Shown piece by piece: positions 8,959-18,466 of a DNA stretch of 64,000 bases. A program made the translations under genes and the position numbers. Every line of letters starts with the position of its first letter. The stretch's first letter is position 1. Source of the DNA: Pseudomonas fluorescens (lineage in GTDB: Bacteria; Pseudomonadota; Gammaproteobacteria; Pseudomonadales; Pseudomonadaceae); the NCBI RefSeq assembly GCF_001708445.1, contig NZ_CP015637.1:3411001-3475000 (forward strand), in the 5' to 3' direction. Below the pieces are notes generated by a model, which worked only from the letters and a program-made list of their open reading frames with translations, searched no databases and was not told the DNA's origin.

Positions 8959-9669
8959 TCACGACAAGATGCAGAACACCTTGCGTACGGTCTCTTCGCT
9001 GACCCACGCATTGGTGGCGCCCTGGGGCACGATCACCGTTTCTCCCGCCCGCACATGATGGCTGTCGCCCTGTTCAGCCCGCAACGTCACCGAGCCTTCA
9101 AGGATAAACATCAGCTCGCTGTAACCCGGCTCGACCTGCTTGCGCGCGTACGCCTCGCATTGCCACAGCCCGACACGCAGGTTGCCGGCGCTGAACAGGG
9201 TTTCGCTCCAGGCCTTGGGCGTCGCGGTCAACAGCACACTGGCTGCCGGCGGACTCGCCGGTGCAAGCGCCTGGGACAGGTCGATCCTGATCGGAAGGCG
9301 GGGCATTTGCGTGGAGGCTGAAAGCCCCGGAAACACCATGAACAGCCGGCGCAATTGCCCGTGATGGTGCCAACGCACACGGAGTCCACGAGGCACGACG
9401 AAGCAATCCCCTGCCGTCAGTTGCAGGTCAAAACCCTCACCCTGCAAACGCAGTTCTCCGGCTTCAACCACACCCAGTTCAACCCAGGGAAACGCCTCGA
9501 TCAACAGGTTCGCACCGGTGCTGACACTACTGCCTGCGGCATAGCCCTGCACGGGGTCGTGGAAGTTGATGACTCGCCCGGCCGCCAGCGGATCGCCCTG
9601 CAGGGCGAATGCGGCGCAGGGCAATTGACGATCAGTGTAGGGGTGGGAGTAATGCAGAATCGGTGGCAT
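8959..9669 (-). CDS. Bicupin-domain protein
   Basis: Protein of 236 aa with two cupin beta-barrel modules. The first covers about residues 50-115 (LTAGDCFVVPRGLRVRWHHHG). The second covers about residues 165-233 (YSELMFILEGSVTLRAEQGD and AGETVIVPQGATNAW). No leader or membrane segment is visible. Similar small bicupins accompany amine oxidases such as PuuB and may be enzymes or sugar/amine sensors. The amine oxidase gene starts upstream on the same strand and its stop lies 14 bases before this start, so the two are probably co-transcribed. The exact reaction is unknown. Confidence 0.7.
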   Translation of the reverse strand: MPPILHYSHPYTDRQLPCAAFALQGDPLAAGRVINFHDPVQGYAAGSSVSTGANLLIEAFPWVELGVVEAGELRLQGEGFDLQLTAGDCFVVPRGLRVRWHHHGQLRRLFMVFPGLSASTQMPRLPIRIDLSQALAPASPPAASVLLTATPKAWSETLFSAGNLRVGLWQCEAYARKQVEPGYSELMFILEGSVTLRAEQGDSHHVRAGETVIVPQGATNAWVSEETVRKVFCILS

Positions 9670-9683
9670 ACCTTAACGCTCGC

Positions 9684-10967
9684 TCATCGGCCGATGATGT
9701 CTAGAAATTGCTGCCAGCCCGCCGCCAGGCGAACGCCCGGCGCGCGGAAGGCATGCAGAGGAATGGGGTTGAAATGCTCGCCCGCGAGCAAACCGAGCTC
9801 GACCTTCTCGCCCGCCGTCATGGCGGCCAGTTGCTTGCCCATCCAGGTCGACATCGCGACCCCGCCACCGTTGTAGCCAATGGCGTAGTAGCTGCGTTCA
9901 TCGAGCTGGCCGGCATGGGGAAGATAATCCAAGGTCATGGCCACCAGGCCCGACCAGCGATAAGCAATAGGCTGGTCGCGCAGGATCGGGAAAACGTCGC
10001 CCATGCTGCGCTGCAAAGCATCGAAGGCGCTTTGTGAATCGCCTTTGCCGAACGCTCCCCGCCCACCAAAAATCAAGCGATCACCGATAACGCGGAACCA
10101 GCGCAACATGCGCTTGGTGTCACCACACACCTGCCCACCCGGCATGATTGTGGCAAGGATGTGCGGTGGCAGTGACTCAGTGGCGATGATCGCGCTGCGG
10201 AAAGGAATCAAGCGTCGGTGCAGCGTATCGGTGGCGCGGGTCTGGTCGGAATAACCATTGGTAGCGTAGATCACTTGCTTGGCACTGACCCGCCCTTGCG
10301 GCGTCTGCACGATCACCCGATCGCCTTCGCGACGGACCTGCTCGGCCGGGCTGTTGATGAACATTTTCACGCTATGGCCGGCCAAGTGGCGGGCCATGCC
10401 GCGCGCGTAGTTCAAAGGGTGGATACCGCCGGCCTTGGGGGTCAGCAGGCCGCCGGCGAAGATCGTCGAGCCGGTCATTTCCCGCACCTGGTCGGCCGAG
10501 ATCATCCGTGATGACGTACCGCCGGTTTCACGCTTGATCCAGTTCGCGGTCGACTCCAGCGCGCCCAGCGCGTGGACATTGTGCGCCGCCGCGATGTGCC
10601 CGCCCAGATGCAGCTCGGCCCCGGTCAGGCCAAGGGTTTCAACCATCTCCACCAGGCTGTCCACCGCGGCATAACCGGTGTGGTACATCTGCAACGCAGT
10701 GTCACGACCAAAGCGCGCCATGAGCGTGGGAAAGCCCACCCGGAACTTCGGTGACACCACACCGCCGTTACGTCCGCTCGCGCCCCAGGCCAGGGTATTG
10801 GCCTCGACGATGAGGGGCTCGCGACCACTGCGGGCAATGTGATGGGCTGCCGAGAGGCCGGTGTAACCCGCACCAATGATCACCACGTCGCACTGCCGCT
10901 CGCCTTCCAGGGATTGCAGCGCAGGTGCCGGTTGGGCGGTGGCCGCCCATAAGCTCTGAACAGTCAT
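9684..10967 (-). CDS. FAD-dependent amine oxidase, gamma-glutamylputrescine oxidase-like
   Basis: DAO-type flavoprotein of 427 aa, related to PuuB, which oxidises a primary or secondary amine to an aldehyde. The dinucleotide-binding motif is VVIIGAGYTGLSAAHHIA. The C-terminal FAD contact is YRWSGLVAMTLDYLPHAG...YNGGGVAMSTWMGK. The ATG at 10967 (MTVQSLW) is preferred because GAGAGG lies about 8 bases upstream; the longer form at 11015 adds an unfamiliar charged extension. The neighbouring aminotransferase and semialdehyde dehydrogenase could take the aldehyde onward. The substrate is not determined from sequence. Confidence 0.82.
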   Translation of the reverse strand: MTVQSLWAATAQPAPALQSLEGERQCDVVIIGAGYTGLSAAHHIARSGREPLIVEANTLAWGASGRNGGVVSPKFRVGFPTLMARFGRDTALQMYHTGYAAVDSLVEMVETLGLTGAELHLGGHIAAAHNVHALGALESTANWIKRETGGTSSRMISADQVREMTGSTIFAGGLLTPKAGGIHPLNYARGMARHLAGHSVKMFINSPAEQVRREGDRVIVQTPQGRVSAKQVIYATNGYSDQTRATDTLHRRLIPFRSAIIATESLPPHILATIMPGGQVCGDTKRMLRWFRVIGDRLIFGGRGAFGKGDSQSAFDALQRSMGDVFPILRDQPIAYRWSGLVAMTLDYLPHAGQLDERSYYAIGYNGGGVAMSTWMGKQLAAMTAGEKVELGLLAGEHFNPIPLHAFRAPGVRLAAGWQQFLDIIGR

Positions 10968-11027
10968 GCCAGCCTCTCGACTCAATAAGGATTGGCGCTC
11001 ACGGCCAAGGCCCAAGCGCCGAGGGGA

Positions 11028-11732
11028 TCAACCCAGCTCTTTCTCGACCGCGTCGGCCAATTGCGCCAGCGAAGTGAAGTGGTAATGCGGCTCGGTGCGT
11101 TCCGATTCGAGGGTGCCGCCGGTGCCTTTCTGGGCAAAACGACGCTCGATCCAGCAGGTCTGATAACCCAGGCGCATGGCCACGCCGATGTCGTGGTACT
11201 GACTCTGGGCAACGTGCAGGATGTTCTCGAACAGAATGCCCTGGGTCGCCAGCACACCACGGGTGTAGGCAAAGAACTGCGGATCGGGTTTCTCGAAGCG
11301 CACATCGTCGACGGTGACCCGTACGTCGAACGGCTGGTCGAGGGTTTCGGCCATGTAGTTCAGCGCCCAGATCTGCGAGTTGGTGGTGGCCACCAGCTTG
11401 AAGTGCTTGCGCAGGCGCTTGAGCGCTTCGACAGAATCAGGGAAGGCCGGGAAGTTCTTCACCGCCTGCGCCAGGCCCTTGGCATAGTCGTCGTTGTCCG
11501 GCAGCCCCAACTTGGACGCGATGACGTGGTAGCAACGCTCCAGGTCATCCGGCCACCAGCCCGAATCAGTCGAGGCACGGGCCTCGCGATAAGCTTTGAG
11601 GATGTCGTCGTCGCTGCGGGCCTTGCCCGCTTCACCCGCGACTTCGCGTACATGGGCCAGGATTCCGGCTTCGAAATCGATCAGGGTACCGACAACGTCG
11701 AACGTCAGGGCTTTGAACTGCTTGAAAGACAT
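11028..11732 (-). CDS. Type II haloacid dehalogenase-like HAD hydrolase
   Basis: HAD-superfamily enzyme of 234 aa. Motif I is FDVVGTL with nucleophile D12, motif II is the serine/asparagine region VATTNS, motif III is RFEKPDPQFF with its lysine, and motif IV is AQSQYHDIG. The second aspartate usual in HAD phosphatases is valine here, as in 2-haloacid dehalogenases, so a phosphatase role is less likely. It is the intact paralogue of the degenerate protein at 7656-8342. It is transcribed towards the amine oxidase gene, 60 bases upstream of it. Confidence 0.8.
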   Translation of the reverse strand: MSFKQFKALTFDVVGTLIDFEAGILAHVREVAGEAGKARSDDDILKAYREARASTDSGWWPDDLERCYHVIASKLGLPDNDDYAKGLAQAVKNFPAFPDSVEALKRLRKHFKLVATTNSQIWALNYMAETLDQPFDVRVTVDDVRFEKPDPQFFAYTRGVLATQGILFENILHVAQSQYHDIGVAMRLGYQTCWIERRFAQKGTGGTLESERTEPHYHFTSLAQLADAVEKELG

Positions 11733-11874
11733 AGGGCGCTCCGCAAGAAAAGTCGTAAGGGTGAAGCTGACTGGACAGGCCCATTATCTGCCCGCATTCT
11801 CGCGAAATATTTTGTTTTGCCCTACCCCTGAGGCATAACCTACTGTTTTTTTACTCGACGTGCCGCACCTGTGC

Positions 11875-12822
11875 TCAATGGCTCGATTCCAGGGCGGCAA
11901 GCAGCCCCAGATGAGGGTAAAGCGCGTCGATCCTGAGCATGTCCTCACGCATCTCCTCGATGATCCAGTCACGCACGCTTTCCACGATCGGGCGCACTGG
12001 ACGATTGGCCGGAACGACCAGGCAGCAACGCCGGGAGTTGACCCGAAAAGAGTCCGTCGCCGGCACCAGCTCGCCTTTGCATAAGGAGTTCGACACCACG
12101 TTCAACCATCCCAGCGCCATGCCCTGGCCCAACAAGGCGGCCTGTACCACCACGGCATAATCGGAGAACACCAGCGCGTTGTCGGCGCGTCCCGGCGTTT
12201 CAAAAGCGGCGGCCCAGCCGCGGTCCTGGTTGTCCATGCTGATCAGCGTCGGCACCTGTTTTTTAGCCTTGCCCTGAACGACATCCGCCAGGTACTGGGC
12301 GTTGCACACAGGCAGGGTAATTTCTGGAATAACCAGTGTATCCGTGGCCTTCAGGCTGCCCGCCTCGAGGTAACGCATGCCCAGATCGACGTCCACCAAG
12401 GGGCCGCCGATCCTACCGGACATCAATTGATAGCGCATGTCGACAGTGGGGAATCGCTGGCTGAAACGACTCATGCGCGGCATCAGCCAATGGGTGGTGA
12501 ACGCCGTCGACACCGACAGCGTCACGGTCTCGATGCCCGTCGCCCGTGCCTCGATTTCACTGATTGCCGACTCGATGGTACTGAAGCCTTCCTGCACGCG
12601 ACGGTACAAAATGCTGCCGCTTTCCGTCAGCCTCGCCCCACCATGAACACGCTCGAAAAGCTGCACGCCAAGGTGCTCTTCCAGGCGCGACAACATGCGA
12701 CTCACGGCCGGTTGGCTGACGCACAGTTCATCCGCCGCCCGGGTGAAGCTGCCACATCGAGCGGCCGCCTCGAAGACGAACAATGAGCTGGAACTGGGAA
12801 CCTTGCGACGTAGATTAGACAT
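11875..12822 (-). CDS. LysR-family regulator, GcvA-like
   Basis: Transcriptional regulator of 315 aa. The N-terminal winged helix-turn-helix covers about residues 10-70 (LFVFEAAARCGSFTRAADEL, SQPAVSRMLSRLEEHLG). The periplasmic-binding-like effector domain follows (about residues 95-300), with the GQGMALGW motif typical of the GcvA/TrpI group. It is divergent from the aldehyde dehydrogenase gene at 12962 across 139 bases, the classical layout for LysR control of a target. That intergenic stretch is AT-richer than its surroundings (ATTAGTAAATTG). Confidence 0.88.
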   Translation of the reverse strand: MSNLRRKVPSSSSLFVFEAAARCGSFTRAADELCVSQPAVSRMLSRLEEHLGVQLFERVHGGARLTESGSILYRRVQEGFSTIESAISEIEARATGIETVTLSVSTAFTTHWLMPRMSRFSQRFPTVDMRYQLMSGRIGGPLVDVDLGMRYLEAGSLKATDTLVIPEITLPVCNAQYLADVVQGKAKKQVPTLISMDNQDRGWAAAFETPGRADNALVFSDYAVVVQAALLGQGMALGWLNVVSNSLCKGELVPATDSFRVNSRRCCLVVPANRPVRPIVESVRDWIIEEMREDMLRIDALYPHLGLLAALESSH

Positions 12823-12961
12823 GACCTGAGTTTATGCCTGGCACAACTATTAGTAAATTGTCCCGAACAAAATACCCCGCCTATTCTGGTGAGCGGCTGC
12901 GTAAGGCGACCCACGGATATTCGGCGCGGCACTCCTCTCCCTCACGAGACCCTTCCCTGCT

Positions 12962-14389
12962 ATGAAAAACACCTTGAAGTTTTACATCGATGGCCGCTGG
13001 GTAGAGCCTCACAGCTTCGATCGCCTGCCCGTGATCAACCCTGCCACCGAGCAGGCATTCTGCGAAATCGCCATGGGAGACCTGAACGATGTCGAGTCTG
13101 CCGTCATGGCCGCCCGGCGCGCTTTTCCAGGGTTCTCGCGCACGTCACCCGCGCAGCGCAAACAACTGCTGCAACGGATTCTGGATGTCTTCATGGCGCG
13201 CTACGATGAAATCGCTGACGCCATCGTCCAGGAAGTCGGTGCCCCGAAAGCCTTGTCCCACGCCTGGCAAGCCGGGATCGGCAAACGTCACCTGGAGCAA
13301 CTGCTGCGCACCCTCGACACGTTCGAGTTCCAGAAATCCCGTGGCACCACATTGATTACCCACGAGCCTGTGGGTGTGGTGGCGCTGATCACACCCTGGA
13401 ACTGGCCGATCAATCAGATCGTCTGCAAGGTCGCGCCGGCCCTCGCCGCCGGCTGCACCATGGTCCTCAAGCCGAGTGAAATCGCACCGATCAATGCCTT
13501 GCTGTTCGCTGAGGTCATGCATGAGGCCGGCGTGCCGGCGGGCGTTTTCAACCTGATCAACGGCGACGGCCCGACGGTGGGTGCTGCCCTGTCTGCACAC
13601 CCACACGTGGACATGGTTTCGTTTACCGGTTCGACCCGCGCAGGGACGGAAATCGCGCGCCTGGCCGCACCGACCGTCAAGCGTGTGCATCAGGAATTGG
13701 GCGGAAAATCGGCCAACATCTTGCTCGACGATGTCGACCTGCAAGCGGCAGTGACCAACGGTGTAGACAGTTGCTTTGGCAATAGCGGGCAATCCTGCAA
13801 TGCGCCTACGCGCATGCTGGTGCCCGTCGCGCTGCACGACCAGGCCGTGGACATCGCCCGTCGCGCCGCGCAAAAACATATCGTTGGCGCGCCCGATAAG
13901 GACGCCACGACCATGGGCCCGGTGATCAGTCAACGCCAATACGACAGCATCCAGCGAATGCTTGCCATCGGCATCGACGAAGGTGCACAACTGGTGTGCG
14001 GCGGTCCAGGTCGCCCCGATCACCTGCCCCAGGGTTACTACGTACAGCCGACGATCTTCGCCCAGGTCACCCAGGATATGACCATCGCCCGCGAAGAAAT
14101 TTTCGGACCGGTGCTGGTCATCCAGGCCTACGAGGATGAAGCGCACGCAGTCCGCATGGCTAACGACAGCGTGTTCGGGCTGGCGGCTTACGTTCAATCG
14201 ACGGACCAGGCGCGGGCCCGCGACGTTGCCCTGCAAATGCGTGCCGGCAGTGTGTACATCAACTATCCGAGTTGGGATTCCGGCGCGCCGTTTGGTGGCT
14301 ACAAGCAATCGGGCAACGGCCGTGAGTACGCCGAATGGGGGCTGGAGGCGTTTCTGGAAGTGAAGGGAATTGTCGGTTGGGGAGCTTGA
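12962..14389 (+). CDS. NAD-dependent aldehyde dehydrogenase
   Basis: Aldehyde dehydrogenase of 475 aa. The motifs are LITPWNWPINQI, the glutamate in HQELGGKSAN, the catalytic cysteine in GNSGQSCNAPTR, and EIFGPVLVIQAY. Sequence style is closer to betaine/phenylacetaldehyde-type enzymes (PWNWP rather than PWNFP) than to GabD. The LysR gene at 11875-12822 is divergent and is the probable regulator. The GMC oxidoreductase gene converges from the other side 37 bases away. An alcohol-to-aldehyde-to-acid route with that enzyme is plausible but inferred. Confidence 0.88.
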   Translation: MKNTLKFYIDGRWVEPHSFDRLPVINPATEQAFCEIAMGDLNDVESAVMAARRAFPGFSRTSPAQRKQLLQRILDVFMARYDEIADAIVQEVGAPKALSHAWQAGIGKRHLEQLLRTLDTFEFQKSRGTTLITHEPVGVVALITPWNWPINQIVCKVAPALAAGCTMVLKPSEIAPINALLFAEVMHEAGVPAGVFNLINGDGPTVGAALSAHPHVDMVSFTGSTRAGTEIARLAAPTVKRVHQELGGKSANILLDDVDLQAAVTNGVDSCFGNSGQSCNAPTRMLVPVALHDQAVDIARRAAQKHIVGAPDKDATTMGPVISQRQYDSIQRMLAIGIDEGAQLVCGGPGRPDHLPQGYYVQPTIFAQVTQDMTIAREEIFGPVLVIQAYEDEAHAVRMANDSVFGLAAYVQSTDQARARDVALQMRAGSVYINYPSWDSGAPFGGYKQSGNGREYAEWGLEAFLEVKGIVGWGA

Positions 14390-14426
14390 TGCCCCCGCCC
14401 TGACAGGCTCGCCGGCCAGGTGATGG

Positions 14427-16160
14427 CTACAGTCGAGCCGCCACCGTGGCCACACTGCCTGACATTTTTGCCTCAGCCTTGATCAGATCGGCCATGCGCT
14501 CGGTGATCATCAGGGTCGGGACGTTGGTATTGGCGCAGGGAATCGAAGGCATCAGCGAAGCGTCACACACCCGCAACCCGGCGACACCGATCACGCGGCC
14601 ATCACCGGTGGTGACTGCCAGCGGATCATCGGCGCGCCCCATGCGGCAAGTGCCTGACGGGTGCCAGGTGCCACCGACATTGCGCTGCACGAACTCGGTC
14701 AGGGCCTGGTCATCGGCGAGCAGCTTTTTCAGGGTGACCCCCTGAGTCACCAGGCCCTGAATCAGCAAGCCCCGCAACGGCCCGGCGATATCCAGCAACA
14801 CGCTCAAGGCGCCGCGTTGCAGTGCATTGAACCAGCCCGGCATTGCGACCCTGGCCACTCGTGGTGAGTAACTCGATGGAAACACCACACTGCATTCCCG
14901 GTTCAAGGCGGGCGCCGACAAGGTCTGGGCGCCGAAGCGCAATGCCTGCTTCAGACGTTCGAGGTCGCGGCCATCGCTGAGCATGTCGAAGCGTACGTGC
15001 GGTTCCTCATGGGGATCGCTGGATGTCAGGCGCAGATGACCACGGGAATAGGATTTGTTGACCCAGAAAAACATCGTGCCCAGTCGATAACCGATCGAAT
15101 GCCAGCCTGATCGAGAAAGGATTGCGCCATGCATATCACACGGCACCGTGTCATCCAGCCCGGATGAAAAACGCACGATGGCCTGCTCATGGTGCTCTTC
15201 GGGAAACGCCGTGCGGCCTTCGCGATTGAGCAGCGCAGACACCGCAATCGAAGGATGCTCCATCAGGTTGGCCCCCACCCCTGGCCGGTCCACCACCGGG
15301 GCAATGCCCAGAGAAGTCAGGTCGTCCGCCGGACCAATCCCACTGCGTAGCAACACCGCAGGGCTGTGGATCGCACCGGCACAGACGATGACTTCACGCG
15401 CCCGCAAGGACTCGACGACGCCATGACTGTCGATAATCCTGGCGCCTGTCGCCCGACCGGCCTCAATCAACACCCGATCCACCACGCAGCGGGTGCGCAG
15501 GGTCAGGTTCTGGCGTTTGCGCACCTCATCGGTCAGATAACACACCGATGTCGGGATTCGCTCGCCCTGCTCGCTGACGCCAATGGCACCCACGAACACG
15601 CCCTCCTCCCAGAGCCCATTCTGATCGGCCTTGTGCTCGAGGCCACGCCCGCCCAGGACCTTCATCACACCTTTGACGAAAGGCGAAAGGCGCTCCGATG
15701 GCGTACGCCGGATCCTGACCGGGCCGTCGCGGCCATGCAGCGCCTGGTCCTGTGGCCCGCAAAAGTCGGTGTCGTTTTCCAGCTTGCGAAAGTACGGCAG
15801 GCAGGTGTTCCAGCTCCAACCTTCGGCCCCCAGCGCCTGCCATTCGTCATAGTCGGCGGGCGCACCACGGTTGGTCATCAGGGCGTTGATCGCCGAGCCC
15901 CCACCGAGGATCCGCGCCTGCTCATAGCGCCGGGTGGCACCGGCACGCTGGCCCATCAACGCGGTCAGGCGCTGCCAGATATTGCTGGCATCCAGATAGG
16001 CGCGCCCCGGGTAACGGCTACGTATCTCGGCGGGCATCGTGTGCAGGGAAATATCGCGCCCCGCCTCGATCAGACACACCTGTTTGTCGGGGTCCTCCGA
16101 GAGCCGGGCGGCCAGCACGCAGCCGGCCGAACCACCGCCCAGAATCAAATAATCGATCAT
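14427..16160 (-). CDS. GMC-family FAD oxidoreductase (choline dehydrogenase-like)
   Basis: Flavoprotein of 577 aa that oxidises an alcohol to an aldehyde or ketone. The ADP-binding motif at residues 6-17 is ILGGGSAGCVLA. GMC signature 1 is ARILGGGSAINALMTNRG, and signature 2 includes GAIHSPAVLLRSGIG. The C-terminal active-site region is GGTWHPSGTCRMG with the downstream NTNVPTLMI. There is no leader peptide. It starts 9 bases after the stop of the orphan binding-protein gene on the same strand and is translated first, so the two form an operon. Choline, polyethylene glycol or other alcohols are possible substrates. Confidence 0.88.
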   Translation of the reverse strand: MIDYLILGGGSAGCVLAARLSEDPDKQVCLIEAGRDISLHTMPAEIRSRYPGRAYLDASNIWQRLTALMGQRAGATRRYEQARILGGGSAINALMTNRGAPADYDEWQALGAEGWSWNTCLPYFRKLENDTDFCGPQDQALHGRDGPVRIRRTPSERLSPFVKGVMKVLGGRGLEHKADQNGLWEEGVFVGAIGVSEQGERIPTSVCYLTDEVRKRQNLTLRTRCVVDRVLIEAGRATGARIIDSHGVVESLRAREVIVCAGAIHSPAVLLRSGIGPADDLTSLGIAPVVDRPGVGANLMEHPSIAVSALLNREGRTAFPEEHHEQAIVRFSSGLDDTVPCDMHGAILSRSGWHSIGYRLGTMFFWVNKSYSRGHLRLTSSDPHEEPHVRFDMLSDGRDLERLKQALRFGAQTLSAPALNRECSVVFPSSYSPRVARVAMPGWFNALQRGALSVLLDIAGPLRGLLIQGLVTQGVTLKKLLADDQALTEFVQRNVGGTWHPSGTCRMGRADDPLAVTTGDGRVIGVAGLRVCDASLMPSIPCANTNVPTLMITERMADLIKAEAKMSGSVATVAARL

Positions 16161-16169
16161 GCCGACACC

Positions 16170-17219
16170 TTACTGAACGAATTTGAGCCAGCGATCCTTG
16201 GCGGCAATCCCTTCAGCGGAGGCCCACCACTCTTCCGACATCAGCGCTTGCCTGGCCGCGTTATCCGGCGAGCTTGGCAGTTCCTTGGCCCGCTCGGGGG
16301 TAATTTTCCCCGTGGCGAACGCCGCCGGGTTACCTGGACCGTAGTCAATGTAGAGCGGCAGGTTGGCTTGCAATTCAGGCGATACCGCTTCGTTGAGGAA
16401 CTTCACAGCCGCCGCATAGTTGGGGGCATTTTTCAGGATGCACAACTGGGTGTTTTGCAGCAGGCCGTCGTTGTAGGTGAAGGCCACGTCCGGATTACTC
16501 TTTTGCACGGCGCTGGCTCGACCGTTCCAGATCATCAGCATGTCGACTTCGCCATCGGCGAGCAGTTGCGCCGACTGACCACCCGAGGTCCACCACACGG
16601 CAATGTTCGGCTTGATCTGCTCGAGACGCTTGTAGGCGCGGTCGACATCCAGCGGGTAAAGCTTGTCACGGGGCACGCCGTCAGACAGCAGCGCCGCCTC
16701 CAGGGTGCTCATCGGATCGTTACGCAAGGCACGCACGCCGGGGAAGTTCTTCACGTCCCAGAATTCGGCCCAGGTCTGCGGCACTTTCTTCAGGTTTTTC
16801 TTGTTGTAGCCAATGACCGACGAGTAGAACTCGTAGGCCACCGAATACGGAGTGCGGTAGGCCGCCGGCATGTTCTGTACGTTCGGCAGCTTGCTCAGGT
16901 CCAGCGGTTCGATAAGCCCTTCCTTGCCACCGCGCAGGCAGTTGGAGGGTGGTGTATCGATCACATCCCAGACCGGTTTTTTCGCTTCGCCCTGGGCCTT
17001 GACCATCGGCCAGGCGTCGGGGGCGCTGTCCTGCTTGATGGTAATGTTCAGCAGTTTGGCTGCCGGATCCAGAATGGCCTTGGTCTGGGCCTCCTGGTAA
17101 GCACCGCCTTGGGAGACAAAGGTGATTTCCGCGGCCACGGCGGGCATCGCGCACGCCACCGAAAGACTCAACAGGGAAATGACGGAACCGAACGCTTGAG
17201 CAACAGACAAGGTTTTCAT
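16170..17219 (-). CDS. ABC transporter periplasmic substrate-binding protein (orphan paralogue)
   Basis: Binding protein of 349 aa, PotD/PotF-like, with a clear signal peptide (about residues 1-29, cleavage near AVAA|EITF). It is strongly similar to the truncated protein at the window start (ITFVSQGGAYQ-AQ-KAIL, SGGQSAQL, MLMIWNGRASAVQ). No permease or ATPase gene accompanies it. It is upstream of the GMC oxidoreductase gene, suggesting it delivers that enzyme's substrate or precursor. It may use the importer encoded at 1309-6009; this is inference. Confidence 0.9.
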   Translation of the reverse strand: MKTLSVAQAFGSVISLLSLSVACAMPAVAAEITFVSQGGAYQEAQTKAILDPAAKLLNITIKQDSAPDAWPMVKAQGEAKKPVWDVIDTPPSNCLRGGKEGLIEPLDLSKLPNVQNMPAAYRTPYSVAYEFYSSVIGYNKKNLKKVPQTWAEFWDVKNFPGVRALRNDPMSTLEAALLSDGVPRDKLYPLDVDRAYKRLEQIKPNIAVWWTSGGQSAQLLADGEVDMLMIWNGRASAVQKSNPDVAFTYNDGLLQNTQLCILKNAPNYAAAVKFLNEAVSPELQANLPLYIDYGPGNPAAFATGKITPERAKELPSSPDNAARQALMSEEWWASAEGIAAKDRWLKFVQ

Positions 17220-17447
17220 GGCAAATCATCCTGGACGTAGATTAATTCGGCAGCGTTAAAACCTCGACTGAACACCCTGCACCCACGTGCTTTGCTCAGG
17301 TTTGATTTTATTGTTCGACCGAGCGGGACATTTCGACGTTACAAGAGCATGACAGCAGAGGGCAATGCACGAATAGTCAGAGATGTCATAACCTCAGATC
17401 ATGCTTATTTCTACAGGCACCTGCCCTCGTTCGCGCGGGCCACTCGC

Positions 17448-18359
17448 CTACTTGAGCGCCGCGAACGGCAAGCGTCTGGCCAGCTCCTGCGCGAGGTAAC
17501 GGGCGAACACCGAGATGCGTTGCGGAGTATGCCGGCGATGCTGATAGACCACGAAGATATCGGCCCTGGGCGCCTGGTAATCGCTCAGAACCGCCCGCAG
17601 GCGCCCGCTTTCAAGGTGATCCTGAACATTCCAGCGAGAACGCAGGATCAGTCCATGCCCGTCCAGGGCCAGGCGTAACGCGACTTCTCCATCGTTGCTC
17701 GACAGCGTTCCGCTGACCTTGTGCGAGTAATCCTGGCCATCCTTGCTGAAACGCCAGATCGCGTAATCACTGCCGAACTGACGCAGCACGATGCAGTTAT
17801 GCCGGACCAGATCCTCCACCCCTGACAGAGCAGGCATAGCTTCAAGGTATTGCGGGGAAGCACAGAGAATGCGCGGGTTTTCCAGCAGGCGCATAGCGAT
17901 CAGTCGCGAATCGGGTGGCTCGCCCATGCACACGCTCATGTCGAACTGGTCATCCAGCAAGCTCGAAGGCTGGCTGGACAACTCCAGGGAAAGCTCCAAC
18001 TCCGGGTGCAATCGGGCAAAGCTGGAGACCACCGGTGCCAGGTGTTGTCGACCGAAACCCAGGGTGCCGTTGATCCGCAAGCGTCCCTGCAACGTCGGCT
18101 GTCGGCGATTGAGCGCACTCTCCAGCTCTTCCAGTTGCCGCAGGATCGGCCGTCCTCCTTCCAGGTACAAGGTCCCTTCCGGAGTCAGCGACAGTCGCCG
18201 GGTGGTGCGCTGCAGCAACTGCACGCCCAGACGCGCTTCAAGCTGGCTCAGGCGTTTGCTCACCGCTGGCAACGACAGGCCGAGGTGCCGCGCCACTTCG
18301 GTGAGACTGCCGCGTGTCGCCACCTGCTGGAAGAAACTCAAGTCATCGATCATCGCCAT
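17448..18359 (-). CDS. LysR-family regulator, DmlR-like
   Basis: Regulator of 303 aa of the CrgA/DmlR subgroup. The DNA-binding domain includes FFQQVATRGSLTEVARHLGLS and SLPAVSKRLSQLEARLGVQL, with the typical RTTRRLSLTPEG. The effector domain follows from about residue 90. It diverges from the tartrate/D-malate dehydrogenase gene over 107 bases rich in A and T, the same arrangement as dmlR-dmlA in Escherichia coli. It probably activates that gene when tartrate or malate is present. Confidence 0.88.
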   Translation of the reverse strand: MAMIDDLSFFQQVATRGSLTEVARHLGLSLPAVSKRLSQLEARLGVQLLQRTTRRLSLTPEGTLYLEGGRPILRQLEELESALNRRQPTLQGRLRINGTLGFGRQHLAPVVSSFARLHPELELSLELSSQPSSLLDDQFDMSVCMGEPPDSRLIAMRLLENPRILCASPQYLEAMPALSGVEDLVRHNCIVLRQFGSDYAIWRFSKDGQDYSHKVSGTLSSNDGEVALRLALDGHGLILRSRWNVQDHLESGRLRAVLSDYQAPRADIFVVYQHRRHTPQRISVFARYLAQELARRLPFAALK

Positions 18360-18466
18360 GATTCTTTCCTTAAAACTAAGAATGGCTTTCGCTCAAGGCT
18401 AATTATTAATACAGGGCCACTGCATACACTGGCAATCAGTCCACATCAATCCCAGGAGTCGAACCC

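Noticed and set aside
15366..17240. 624-codon plus-strand ORF
   Set aside because: Spans two clear minus-strand genes (GMC oxidoreductase and binding protein) in antisense; no domain seen.
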